Part shown: in pieces, positions 41,591-53,262 of the stretch
How the letters are laid out: every line of letters starts with the position of its first letter
How positions within the stretch are numbered: the first letter of the stretch is position 1
Source of the DNA: Symsagittifera roscoffensis
Taxonomy: Eukaryota > Xenacoelomorpha > Acoela > Convolutidae
Length of the DNA: 64,000 bases
Assembly (NCBI RefSeq): GCF_963678635.1
Contig: NC_087062.1
Coordinates: 36,670,052-36,734,051, forward strand
Direction: 5' to 3'
Made by a program: the position numbers and the translations under genes
Notes under the pieces: generated by a model
Seen by the model: only the letters and a program-made list of their open reading frames with translations
Databases searched by the model: none
Told to the model about the DNA's origin: nothing

Positions 41591-41841
41591 ACTTATTTAG
41601 TGGTGGGAAAATTTGAAAGGGATTAAATTTAACCACCGCGCGAAAATAAATACCAAAGTATTTTGTCTGTCGGTGTCCTAAGAGAGGGGTCTTTTTATTT
41701 CGGGCAGGGTACTTTGGGGTCTTTAAAAAAGATGGGTCCTTTTGGACCCTACTTTTGGTAGGACCCCAAAGACCCCTACCGTCGAAAAGACCCATCCCCC
41801 CCCCCCCCCCCTAAGGACACACGGCGGATTACAATACTACT
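41591..41841. repeat. Polinton terminal inverted repeat, right
   Basis: Reverse complement of 22877-23122 with few changes. The homopolymer tract (C run, about 41796-41811) is several bases longer than its partner G run on the left, and a small indel lies near the inner edge. Confidence 0.95.
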
Positions 41842-41847
41842 GGTGTT
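41842..41847. other. Target-site duplication, right (GGTGTT)
   Basis: An exact copy of 22871-22876, immediately outside the right terminal inverted repeat. Confidence 0.95.
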
Positions 41848-44366
41848 CGAGACCGTTTTTCAGAATGTTTGAGTTTGCAGAAAAAATTCATAGATAATTG
41901 AAATTTTGGTCTTTTTGTACGCTTAAATTTGGTCTTCTTATTTGCCACCTTATAGAATCTTCTTGAGCAGTCATTAATTTTGTGTTGGAGGCAAGTGTTT
42001 TTGATGTATTCATGAAATAAAAAAAATAACAGCACTGGTTTTGTATGTTTCCTTTAATTTTTTTTAAACTTCATTCGGCCTAAATTTTTCCGGCTCATCT
42101 TTTTTCGGCTTAGTTACGATCATTTGGGTCGCATCAAGCGCACAAATTGATTGATTATTTAAAAAAAAAACAGGTGGCTTGTCCTGCAAAAATTCAAAAG
42201 CTCAATTTTTCTGGCTTCTTTTGTTTTCGGCTCAATGAGGGGCTTAGACCGGGTGGTTTTTGGCTCAATGAACGCACTGTTGACGTAGTGTCTGCTCGTC
42301 AAAAAATGAAAGACTCTTTTAATGCTGTTTGTTGTCTTTCTTGACTATTTTTCTGAAAATTTATCTTTTTTTTACAATTATATATTTTTTTCGCTTTATT
42401 TTTCTTCGACTTTTTTCTCTTCGCTAGCTTGCAATGCTGTGCTTGAGTTGTATCGCAAGTTATGCGAAGCTGCACGGCTTCGCTGTTGTGTTAAAAGTAT
42501 AAACATGCGCTGCTTTTAATAGTTCCGGAAAAAATATATACAAGTTTTCGAAAATGGCCATCTTTTTTTAAATAATTTCTTGGATTTTTTCTGTTTATTA
42601 AGTTCATCATTTCGAAAAAGGTGCGAAGACCCAACTTGGTATGTGTGTACTTGTTGTAAGACGCTTTTTTCGTTCTGTGTTTTGTCATGAGCCTACTGTA
42701 CAGATCTTACCAATTCTTACCATTTTTTGATGGTTAATTCTTTAACTGGCTAAAAATGGGAACAAACTTTTTTGTCAGTGACAAAACGGTGAAAGAAAAC
42801 TTATTTGCAGAAAACTTCGATTGATTCATTGAGTCAGTACTTTTAAAACTGTTCTGTCGCTATTTCAAATTCAATTTTTTTCGAGGGCTCAAAAGTAACA
42901 TATAGTATGTAATGGTTTTGCTCTGTTTATCTTGCTCTTGATCCAAAATTTTCGACTATTTACAGAAATATATCTGCCCAGGTTTCATGCGCCAAAACAA
43001 TTTCAAATGGAGCTTAGTTTTGTGCTGGCTGAAAATAATAATTTAAAAACTGACTCTCTAGTTGAAAGATAAAGTTGTACTGTCTCTATTCTTTTCCATT
43101 GAAGAGTTAAGTGATAGCATTTATAGAGTTAGTTTCGGAGCGCTGAAAATTTGGTTTTTGCACAACAAGTCATTTCTTTCATCTTATAGGGGCAACCTTA
43201 ACTCGTTTTACTTTCATTTGCAGTGGAGCACACATGCAAACTGATGAATAGGAAAATCCGTAATGCGACAACTTGCCAACAGAGGGTAGGAACATAAAGT
43301 TTCCAATTAGCTTCAAAAACTTGCTAGTTGTCCTTTTCCTTAAATTTTGCGAGTTATCTTTTGTTGCGAGTTGTCTTTTCTTCAAAATTGTCGAGGTACC
43401 GGAAAATCAGTCCACACTTCATCAGCATAAAATTGGAAGAAGCTTTTATTCCAGAAAAGTAAATCATGCAGCTAGAAAATCAATGAAAGTTTTGTCTTTC
43501 CAGCATTTTGACCTAGTTTGAAATAGTCAAAATTATTGAAATAATTTCAAACCCATTTTTTCTCATTTGTTTTTTGAAATCAACACACCTCAATTCCCCA
43601 ATTTTATTGATTGAAGTCCGCTTTTTGATATCTATTTGAAGTTACCTGTCGACTTAATTTTCTATGCCTATGTTTTCGAACTATTCGATTTTCAAAATAA
43701 ATTTTTCCTTGGGGTGTAAAAAACGTACTCTCCAAAAATAAATATTAAAGTACACGATCGTTTTTTATTAAATCCTGCATATATTAAATGATCTGCTTGA
43801 CTCTAATTGCTTGTAGATTACTTTGCAGCATATTTAGTGAAGAAATATTTCAAAACACCAGCTAATCTTTATTTAAATTTTTTATGACTCACTTTTTAGT
43901 CGTTCTGAACGCCAAACAATCATAGTTTACTAAAATGAAAAATGCTCGTTGATAGAAGATTTTGATTTTTTTAGTAACTAAATTATTGCATAAGTCTCAT
44001 ATTAGAAGGTATCAATTTATCATAGATCGTAGTCGACTCTTCCTGAAACTAAATTGATTTTATTATAAGCAGATAACTTAAAGAGTACGATTAAATGAAA
44101 ATCAAAAAAGTATAAATGGTGGAAAAACTGTCCTGAATACCAAAAAAAGATTACTGTAATTAGTTGAAGTTGTTGATAATATGCACTTAAGTTAAGAAAA
44201 CAATAAATTCTTAGCTCTGTCTCTACTGGAACACTAAGACTCGGAAAAAACTTTTAACCGAAAAATTTCTTAAAAACAGTGGAAATGTTATAATTTGACT
44301 GAGCCAACGGAAAAAAGTTAGCTCTGAAGATTTATTTTTCAGATATTTGATTGAGACAAATCTGCT
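41848..44366. other. AT-rich non-coding DNA right of the Polinton
   Basis: No supported gene or repeat; several short ORFs lack motifs. Confidence 0.4.
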
Positions 44367-44592
44367 CTCAAAAACGGACATGCTTTTTTTACAACATGGA
44401 GAGTGCAAGCCCCTTTATAAACTTTTTTGTTGTTTTCTGGTTCCCATTGCAAATTTCAAAAAAGGCCATTTACGGAGCCTAAAAACTGACATCCTTTTTT
44501 TAAAACCTGGAGAGTGCAAGCCCTTTACAATTTTTTTCTGTTGTTTTCTGGTTCCCATTGCAAATTTAAAAAATGCCATATACGGTCTATAA
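44367..44592. repeat. Tandem duplication, ~111-bp unit
   Basis: Two copies with CTGGAGAGTGCAAGCCC-type and TTTTCTGGTTCCCATTGCAA words in the same order, starting at about 44367 and 44478. This explains the repeated motif in the ORF that spans it. Confidence 0.8.
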
Positions 44593-47202
44593 CCATTGTC
44601 AATCTCTGTATTAAATTTTTGATATATTCACGTGTTTGTCATTTTATACTTTATGCTTCTATTTTTCTTCTATTTTTATTTTTAACATCAGTAATTCATT
44701 TATATCATTCCAAAATCATTCAACAGAACCGTATAATGCTCTCCGTCTACTATCATACGCATCTTGATCGTCGTTTGGGCCCACCGGGAACGCAACTTTC
44801 TCTACTGTATTAAAGAATTCTCTAGTTGTTTCATTTGAATCTAAACTTCAAAAAAAATCTGGGTTGCTACTTTAATTGACATTTTGCTTTATTTGCTTGA
44901 TAGTTGTTTTATTTGCCATATTTGTTGTTGTATTTTAGTTTCTAATAATAATTATGAGTTTTTCCCATATAAACTTTTTAAAATTTTTTTATTTAATATA
45001 AATTAAATTTTTATTAAAATTTAATTTTTTATAGTAATTTTGCTTTTTTAAAATAAAATTAGTAAAACATGCAATAAAGTTTTTTTACCCTAATTGTAAT
45101 GAGTTTCTCTCATATTAAATAAATTTAATTTTAATTCGTTTTTTAATCAAATTGTGCTTAGTTTTCAATAAATCACTATGGCTCAATTTCAGCAAAAATT
45201 TGTTTTCTTTTTTTTATATTCAATTAGCTAAAAATGATCAACTTTTGAACATGTGCTCAATAATTAAACTTTACGTACCCTAATTTTTTTATTTTATTAA
45301 AACTGGGTTAAACTCAGCAATTTTTATTTTCCCTAATTGTGCCTTATTGGATCAAATTAGAATTTTTATTTAATTTCTCGAGATTTGGATTAAAACAAGT
45401 CAGTTTTTCATAACCCAACGTGAGCTTAATTTGACAAAAAATGGATTCATTTTTGCCTAATTTAGTTTTCATTTACTGTAAGGAGCTTAATTTGATACAA
45501 ATTTGATACATTTTAGCTCAAATGAATTTTTGGTTGTCTTAATGGAGCACTAATTTGACGAAGTTTGGATTCGCTTTCAGCTTAAATCAGTTTTTCGTTA
45601 TTTTAATTGCGCTCAATGTGAAAAATTCTGCGTTATTTTTAGGTAAAATTGGATAAAATTTATCTTGAATAAGTTTTAGTCACAACGGTTTTGCTTTTTT
45701 TGATCATAGTAGGATGAATTTTAGCCTAATTTTTTTAATTGGGCTAATTTGATTATGTTTGGGTTTGTTTCAACTTTCATCAATTTTTAACTTTCTTGAT
45801 TGAGCCTGTTTTTACTAAAATTGGAAAAATGTCAGTTTAGTGTGAGTTTTATCTTAGTGTGAGACAACGTTTATTTGTTACATAGTATATATTTTAACGG
45901 GATGAAATTTTTGCGAGATAAATTTATCAGAAAGCTGTCGTAACTTGTAGTGTGATAAAGAAAACAATGACAACTTTGGACCTACGCAACTATATCTGGC
46001 AATTAGGTAGTCAATTAGGTTGCTAGTCATAAAAATAGATACCCTCTGACTCGTAGAATTTCGTAGAAAAGTTGGAATACAATAGTAGGAAGGTGCATTT
46101 CTCTGCTGAATTCGCACCAGATTTACTAAAAGAAACGATGATCCTTGATTGAATCTTTTGTTTTTCTTTTTATTCGAATAAAAGCATAAAACTCAAATCA
46201 GATGTTAGCATAGATCAAGTCAATTTGTTCCTAAAACGATTGATAGACTATAAGCAAATAAGTTGTATAATCTGATCAAATGAGTGTATAGGAAAAACAA
46301 ATTGTTGAATAGCTGTTTTAAATATGAAAATAGGGATGTGGATGGGGGTATTTTGGTATATAAACTCAGGTGAAAAAGAAGCACTATATTCTGATCTTGT
46401 CAGTTCTGAAACGATAAAATTCAGATTCCCATTTTCTGAACAAATCAGTAATCGTTTAAAATTGAAAAAAAGTTTTCAAATCGACTGAGCGAGTGGGTGA
46501 AATAGTTGTGAAGTTTCAGTTTGTTTTATTCTCACTATTTCGGCTGAGGCAAATCTGCTCCTGTTGTCTAAATTTGAGATTTATTTTTCTCCCTTTTCCT
46601 CAATTTCCTGTTGAAAATAAAATTTGCAAAGTTTTGAGTTATTAGCATCTGATTCATTTAAATAAAAATTCAAAGTCTTTTGATAGGATCGCAAAAGGAC
46701 TGGGGTTTTGTAACCACGCTGTATGAATATCAAGGCAGGAATTTTAACCATTCAAGTAGCTGGCGTCATACTTGTTTTTGATATCAAGGCCAGAAATAGA
46801 AGAAAAAAGAGTACAATCTTGCAAGCATTCATTTAAATGAGTTGGTTTTTTAAAAGTTAGTACTTTTGTACAACACCCATTTCCGGTCGACTGAGCCTCA
46901 AATGGCGACAATGTATACTAATTTTAAAAGGGGGAGCGCGCCGAGAAACCCTTTTTCGGTCAAACCATCAATTGACCTGTTGTTTGTACAACTAATCATG
47001 AATCGGTACGACAGTTTCAACCAGATTAGTTTTTCGCAACTTAGTTGCTCAGACCAAGCTAAAAGATTATGAGACTTGGCATCCTAAAGAAAAACAAAAT
47101 GGCATAAGAAACCTGTTGGTCTTGTCAATGTCAGTAGTACTAACTCCTGAACTTGCACCGCAGGAGGAAGAAAATAATTATTTTAATATATAATATATTG
47201 AA
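44593..47202. other. Very AT-rich non-coding DNA
   Basis: T-rich sequence; 45,300-45,800 holds loosely repeated GAGCTTAATTTGACA-like phrases that may be an ancient tandem array. No gene. Confidence 0.35.
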
Positions 47203-47282
47203 GCCCCTTTAGCATAGTTCTCGAGAAGGCGTTATCCTCTTCGAGTTTGCCAGATCGTGTATTCGATCCCTGACATTGTAAT
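47203..47282 (+). repeat. tRNA-like element, SINE candidate A
   Basis: A box A-like stretch (TTTAGCATAGTTCTCGAGAA) and a box B-like ATTCGATCCC lie about 45 bp apart. The acceptor stem does not pair well, so this is more likely a tRNA-derived SINE head or a tRNA pseudogene than a working tRNA. Confidence 0.4.
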
Positions 47283-47967
47283 TATTGTCTGTGAAGACGA
47301 GGTCTCACGTGAACTATAGCTTCAGTTCTACTGCACTTTGGCGAACTGCTGTTGCAATAATTGTACCACGAGATGCTTTTTTGCCGGGAGATTCATATAG
47401 GCCGCAAATAGACTGAAGTTTTTTTGTTGGGAAAACATAATCGCATGTCAGGCAACTTTAATCAACGACAGTACTTCACTGTATCGATGTATCGGAGCCT
47501 GATCACACAGTTTTTGAAAATACCAACTTCTGAGGAGGTGCTAATTATAATTGCCTCACAATTTTGGTGCTCCTTGCATAAGATTTCCGTGTACTCAACC
47601 CACACTGTCCTTGTAGAAATAACGGTATAAGTTCGCAACCCAAATTTCTGCCAAACTATGTCAAGAATTTTCTCGGGAAGTCTTCCTCTTTCACGACAAC
47701 TGTTACCTCCAAAAATTTTGAGTTCAGGACGAGTCTTTCCTCGTACAGGAGTAAAGATATGATAGACTATTACCATCTTATCATCTCAAATGCTAACATC
47801 TGATTTTTTCTGAACACTAAGCCTAGAAACTATCAATTAACATCATAGTCCCAAATCTTATATGCGGTAGGTGAAGGAGATGGAAGGACATTAATTTGGT
47901 TCTGCTTAGGTTTTTCACGCGTCTTAAGTTCTAAAAGTGGTAAAAACAGTCCAGAATTTACTGTGAG
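47283..47967. other. Non-coding DNA
   Basis: Overlapping antisense ORFs at 47424-47776 show no motif; nothing else is seen. Confidence 0.35.
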
Positions 47968-48104
47968 ATGACAATTTGTAAGAAGCGACAATTCGTAACA
48001 GGCGACAATTCATAACAAGCGACAATTCGTAACAGTAGATTAAGGAAGCGTATTCTACTTGCCAATGCCTTGTAACGAATTGTCGCTTGTTACGAATTGT
48101 CGCC
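47968..48104. repeat. Tandem-then-inverted array of GCGACAATTCGTAACA
   Basis: Three direct copies of a 16-17-bp unit (47985, 48002, 48019), preceded by a diverged one, are followed after about 50 bp by two copies in inverted orientation (about 48070-48104). The two halves can pair as a hairpin of about 33 bp. Confidence 0.8.
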
Positions 48105-48714
48105 CTTCCAAAATTTACGCTTTCATGTCGAAACAAAAAGTGATCATCGGTGAGATATTTTTCAATATTGAGCTCAAGCGTTGATATGTGCAAGCTTGAC
48201 AATAGTTGATTTTGAGTAGCCAATAACTTCAAAATTGATGAACCGAAAATCAACACCAAGCACAAGTGTTCCTCCGCAATTCAGAACGACTAAGCAAAGG
48301 CTGAATCAGAAAAAAAAATTATAACAAAGCTGGCTATATCAGGGAAAAAAGTTGAATTTTCCAACTGCCAACAAAATATCTGCAGCTAATTTTTCAAAAG
48401 CTGACAGCATATGGAAACGATCTGGAAATCTTTGGATTGCCAAGCAAGAGTGCTTGTACTAGACTATAGTTCGGATGGCCTTGATGCTCGAATGATAATT
48501 TCCTACTTTCAATATGAGAAGTATTTATGCGTGGCAAATTATCCGCACTCTTAATCTTTCCAAATCGAACAGAGAAAGTTTCAATTAGTTCAATTAAGTT
48601 AATTCAATACACGATTCAAATTTTAACAATTAACAAGTTTGATATTATCAGACTTAAAATTCGTAGTTTGAGAACAAATACTGGGCATTTTGAGAACAAA
48701 TAATGGGCATTTTG
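48105..48714. other. Non-coding DNA
   Basis: Nothing supported. Confidence 0.35.
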
Positions 48715-48756
48715 AACATTTGGGGCTAGATGTGCACTGATACGAGCAGTCTTGTT
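48715..48756 (+). mobile_element. Helentron-like 3' terminus, isolated and diverged
   Basis: Ends CTGATACGAGCAGTCTTGTT, identical to the tail of the intact Helentron-like copies; the hairpin before it is degraded and no 5' end is seen. Confidence 0.45.
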
Positions 48757-49245
48757 TTCTTCTAGTAACAAGTTATTTAAATCATTTTATTCGCCTCAAT
48801 TTAATTTAGACTGATTCACTTTGCCCCACACGTTGCCAGTTTACAGAAAGTTGGTGAAAAGCGCTCATTAATTGCCGCAAATTGGTTAATTTTAAAATTC
48901 CACAGTTTTTACAAAAATGTTTTTGCATATGAAACATGGTTATAATTTTGAGTTCATGGCTTCAACATCTTTCAGATGACATACACAAATTATGTCACAA
49001 ACGGTCAATTGAAAAAATTACGACAAGCAAACCTATTTGACAAGCAAAAAATATTCCGTCATTTTCGTTAAAATTTAGAACAGCGAATACACCGGGTATT
49101 ATTTTGAATTTAATGGTATCAATTTTCGAAGAAAATGACCGAATATTTTTCCATGGAATGGTTTACTTTTATAACTGTTAAAGATTCAATACACCTTTTT
49201 TTACCAGTTAAAGGAAAAAATTCAATATGAAAACAACTACACAAA
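48757..49245. other. Non-coding DNA
   Basis: Nothing supported. Confidence 0.35.
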
Positions 49246-49582
49246 CCCGGGTTGACCTCCATAAACCAAAAATGCTAATCATACGATTGCCTACATCAAA
49301 TGTATGGGAAAATGTTAATCATACAATTTAAGAAAACTATTGAAAAAAGATTCGATCTAGTTTCTCCGGCTATTTGAACCAAATAAAACAGTCTGGTGAT
49401 GAAAAAAAACCACGTTTATTTTTTTGCAAAAAAATGTTTATCATACAATTTTCTGATATGAAAAAATGCTTATACTAGAGTTTTTTAAGGATTTTCTGAA
49501 TCTATGAAACTGTAGAAAATTGTAGGATAACCGTTTTTTCATACATGGAAATTGTAGGATAACCATTTTTGGTCAACCCGGG
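49246..49582. mobile_element. Inverted-repeat element with CCCGGGTTGACC ends, copy B
   Basis: Perfect 12-bp terminal inverted repeats, CCCGGGTTGACC and GGTCAACCCGGG. The interior shares CTATGAAACTGTAGAAAATT and TAGGATAACC-type words with copy A (12054-12313), plus about 70 bp of extra sequence (around 49340-49420) absent there. Non-coding. Confidence 0.75.
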
Positions 49583-50936
49583 AATATGAACACAAGATTA
49601 CATAAAACTGAACAGATGATAAAATTACGTTCAAGACCATCCTTACTTTTAGAAAAGCAAAAACATTATTGAAGATTTATTACTTGTCATTATTTAAAAA
49701 AATTCAACGCAAGCAACGTAGGGAAAAACTTTATAGAAAGATTTCAAATTTTTTGGTGAAAAAACAGGGATATCATAATTCTATCGATTAAATGCTAAAA
49801 AATTGGGGCCAAGGAAATTTGACGATGAGGAAATTAGATGGATGCTACAGAAACGAAACTAGACGGAATTTATTTTTTACAGATCTGGCATTTTAGTCGA
49901 AAAAGCTATGAAAAGGAAAGGGCCAACAAATTTTTGTTTTTAAAGTCAAGTTTCACAAATACAAAAAGAACATAAAATCTCAATACCTATCAAAACAATT
50001 AGTTTAAATGAACAAAAATGTCAAATCCGAATATTACAAGAGAGTTTTGATTTGAATACATTATGCATGATTGACTTGTTAAATTTTTGGCTACCGAAGT
50101 TTAACTGTTGTCTACAAACATTTGTAATTTTCTCGCGCAATTTGTCTGCAAACAGTTTTAATCTCTCTCACTTTCGTCTATTTTCAAAATCGTCTATATT
50201 CCTTTTAAGTACCTCCGTCAAATTTGCTTATCGTCTAATTTCTCAACCCCCTAAAAAATCTATTCTACTTTTTTTTCTGTATATGACAATCATATTAATA
50301 ACAGTGTGACTTACACTTGTACATTTGAAGATACTTTAAACTGGCAAATAAAGTGTTTTTTTTCTAAATAAAAATATTACATTTGGTATATCGAACTGAT
50401 TTGGTTGCACTGATTTTGGTCTATGTGTCAGAGGAGCAGGTATTTTGGAAAAAATCAAGAGCCTCATAGCTTAACAACTTCTGAAAAACAAATGAAAAGA
50501 AGATTGATAAGCGAGGTTAGTAACCTAGTTTTTAGTTGATCGAGGTGTGGCATCAGTTCTGAAAGGTGAAAAGCTTTTCTTTTGTGCTCACATTTATGAA
50601 AACTACATCATGTTATAACGATGGTATGAGAAGAAAATAGAGTGAAAAATTTCGGTTTAACAAAGACTATCAATATTTCGCCTGCTAATATCATCCATAA
50701 AATTAATCAAGGAGCGGTAATCTGCTACTCACATAATAAGTTCATCGTATCATTATAGTAAGGCCTTAGGCAATAGGTTTCTCGTTTTGTTCAATTTCAA
50801 CTTTGAAACTCAAATTTCATCTTGTTTGGAATTGGAAATTTAGAGTCAATTGGAAAGTTAAATCAAATAGAACTCGAATTAAGGTTAAATAGGTTTGATC
50901 ACTTTTGCAACTAAACTAATATACAGGCTTGTCAAA
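49583..50936. other. Non-coding DNA upstream of a lipocalin-like exon
   Basis: No gene supported. The ORF at 50052-50309 shows no family signal. Confidence 0.35.
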
Positions 50937-51272
50937 ATGAGTTTTGAAATTAATTGGTTAAACTTGATTTCGGTGTTTTATCTTCTGAGTAGCATCAGTA
51001 TTATAAGTGCGTTTCATTACCACCGTGAACGTTCTTTTGATTGTCCCCAAATATCCAAGATTCGCCCGGTTTCAATTAGTCTGAGTGACCTTAAAGGACA
51101 TTGGTACGAAATAAAAAGGACCGATTTTGTACGAGAAAAAACGGCCACTTGTGTTGAGTTTGACTTCTCAAAATTCAAAACCCCAAAAGGTGAGCTGTAC
51201 GCGTATAAAACCTATCATCTTTATTCTGCTAAAACTTTTGTGCTCGCGACTAGCAAGTGTGTTCGTAATTGA
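50937..51272 (+). CDS. Lipocalin-like gene, 5' exon(s)
   Basis: ATG at 50937 (MSFEINWLNL) begins a probable signal peptide (LISVFYLLSSISIISA), followed by FDCPQISKIRPV and the lipocalin signature LKGHWYEIKRTDF, then CVEFDFSKF. This is the first strand and G-x-W-Y-E motif of the calycin/lipocalin fold; Cys residues before and after fit the usual disulfide. The frame runs to a stop at 51270-51272, but the homologous part probably ends at a donor near 51238-51265 (several GT candidates), and the remaining strands would be in later exons that I could not find downstream. Likely secreted binding protein. The better start is the ATG above rather than the TTG-initiated extension. Confidence 0.65.
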   Translation: MSFEINWLNLISVFYLLSSISIISAFHYHRERSFDCPQISKIRPVSISLSDLKGHWYEIKRTDFVREKTATCVEFDFSKFKTPKGELYAYKTYHLYSAKTFVLATSKCVRN

Positions 51273-53159
51273 GTTTTCGATCTTTTGTACTGTAAACAAC
51301 TCATTTAACATTTTTCTCAAGCAATTTCTAAAAAAAAATCTCGAAACCAAAAATAAATTTTGAATAAATTTTATTTTGAAATTACTGTGGTCGCATCTTT
51401 TTGCCCTAGTTGCTCATCAGCAGCCAATTATTGTTTAATTTGGGCTTTTAATTGCCATGTTTTTGTCTGTTTTTTCCCAGAATAACAATTTTTCATCAAT
51501 TGAGCTTACTGTTTTTTTCGTGGTATATAAAATTCTCAGAATTCAAGATAACCCTTTATTCAAGATAGCACGATAACAGAAAACACCTACTGTAGTACGA
51601 AAGTGTTCGAAACGCTTCTTCAAAAAGTGGAAACGAAATCGAAGTTTCTAAATGGCTTTGAATTAACTAAAATAAGGAAAGTATATCGAGGTTTGTGCTC
51701 AAATTTTCACAGTTTTTTTTCATAAATATGAGAATTTTCAAAATTACATGATGGTTGAAATATAGATGCTTTACGACGCAGGTTTACAAATGAACATGGT
51801 ATAATATTGACTAGTTCCTGTATTGCTTCAAATTATATTTTAATTAAACAAAGCGTAAATATAAAAATTATGTATACATATCGGGTTTTAAACCACCAAA
51901 AAAAGAATCACAAGAAAAAATCACAAGAATTCCATCACTTTGTGTGAGCGTCAGAGCAACGAAGTACTCGTTCTAAAGCAAAACCCTGTTTTCTCCGACA
52001 ATCCTCCAAGATGTTTGGAGAAAACTTCATTAACTGTTGCGATTTTTTTCTTATAAGAAATTTATTAAAAGAAAACTTATTAACAAGGTCAAAAAACATG
52101 GTTAAAAAACTTACAAGCTCAAAAAACTTATTTCTCCAGGCACTGATGCTATTCCTATGCAACAAAAAATTTTGATCGAAACCGGTCAATGAAGAAGTTA
52201 AAACTGTCTGAATTATTAACGTTCAAATTTGCCTCAATGCTATTTGGTAGTCATTCCGAGACCAATTTAATCGACAATTGAGCCCGATTGTTTGCGCGTT
52301 AACTATCCCAAATCAGTCATATTAGCAGTATTCAAACCCTCATAATTCGCCAAAATCATTCACAGATATTTTTTTTTTTCAATTTAAGCTCGAGACATCA
52401 GTACCGCCCGATTGCAAGGTAAAGTTATCAAACATTTTCTAATTAAAAAATTAAAATTTGTACCGTGAAAACAGTTTTTATCTGAAGCCTTGAAATTGCT
52501 GAATTGTTTAATTGCCCTTGAAGATAACTGAAAGACTATTTTTTTAAAAACTAATTAATCAAAAAGCTATCTTAAAAAACATTTACAGGCAAATTCACAA
52601 CTGAAAAAAAAATTGTCACAGGCTTTGAACAATACGCCAGCCAGTCAGAGGTAAAATTATAGTTTTTTAAATTTGTTTACTAACCGCTGAAAAAAATGGG
52701 CGCTCAAGATGGACGATATGTCAAATTAGCGATAGCCGAAAGGTATTTTCAATTAATTGATCTCAAAATGACCACAAAAAATCAAAAATTCCACCTTGCA
52801 TAAAAAAAGGGCGACCGCGTATCACTACTCAGCAACGTCTCAAATCAAAAGACAAGCATAATATAGCAGCAAACTGCCTTCCTACTTGATTGGCAAAAAC
52901 ACCAATAGATCACAGAAAGAAATAATCCCCTTATCACCTGGGTTTTAACTGCTACCCCTAACACCCTTCATTATACATATGATTGTTGTATCTGAGATCA
53001 AGCATTCAAAATGAACCATAACAGGACACGTGACAAAACTTCGATTTCTGTTCGGAAAAAAAACTAACAAAAATAGACTTTTTTTGTTTTTCAGAATAAA
53101 AAATATGGTCTATTTTCTAACAAAAGAAAAAAAAATCATTTCTGTACAGAAAAAATTTC
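51273..53159. other. Non-coding DNA
   Basis: No lipocalin continuation exon or other gene could be recognised. Confidence 0.35.
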
Positions 53160-53262
53160 ATGTCTGACTCAGGTATAGTCATGTCTGACCAGGTATAGTC
53201 ATGTCTAATTAGGTATAGTCATGTCTAACCAGGTATAGTCATGTATGACTAAGGTATAGTCT
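53160..53262. repeat. 20-bp tandem repeat, GGTATAGTCATGTCTGACCA
   Basis: About five consecutive degenerate copies of a 20-bp unit. Confidence 0.85.

Larger units (their letters stand above)
22877..41841 (+). mobile_element. Maverick/Polinton element, structurally complete, coding capacity decayed
   Basis: An 18,965-bp element bounded by terminal inverted repeats that start AGTAGTATTGTAATCCGCCG and flanked by a perfect 6-bp duplication. It carries the diagnostic gene set: retroviral-type integrase, packaging ATPase, cysteine protease, minor and major capsid proteins and a protein-primed family B polymerase, plus about nine accessory ORFs. Gene order runs from the left end to the polymerase at the right end, with two minus-strand genes (32291-33416) between. 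Many genes contain a single stop or a one-base shift, so this copy is unlikely to be autonomous, but its boundaries and most of its coding sequence are preserved, which suggests fairly recent insertion. Confidence 0.95.

Noticed and set aside
47203-47282. Functional tRNA gene
   Set aside because: Internal promoter-like boxes are present, but acceptor and anticodon stems do not pair convincingly; kept only as a SINE candidate.
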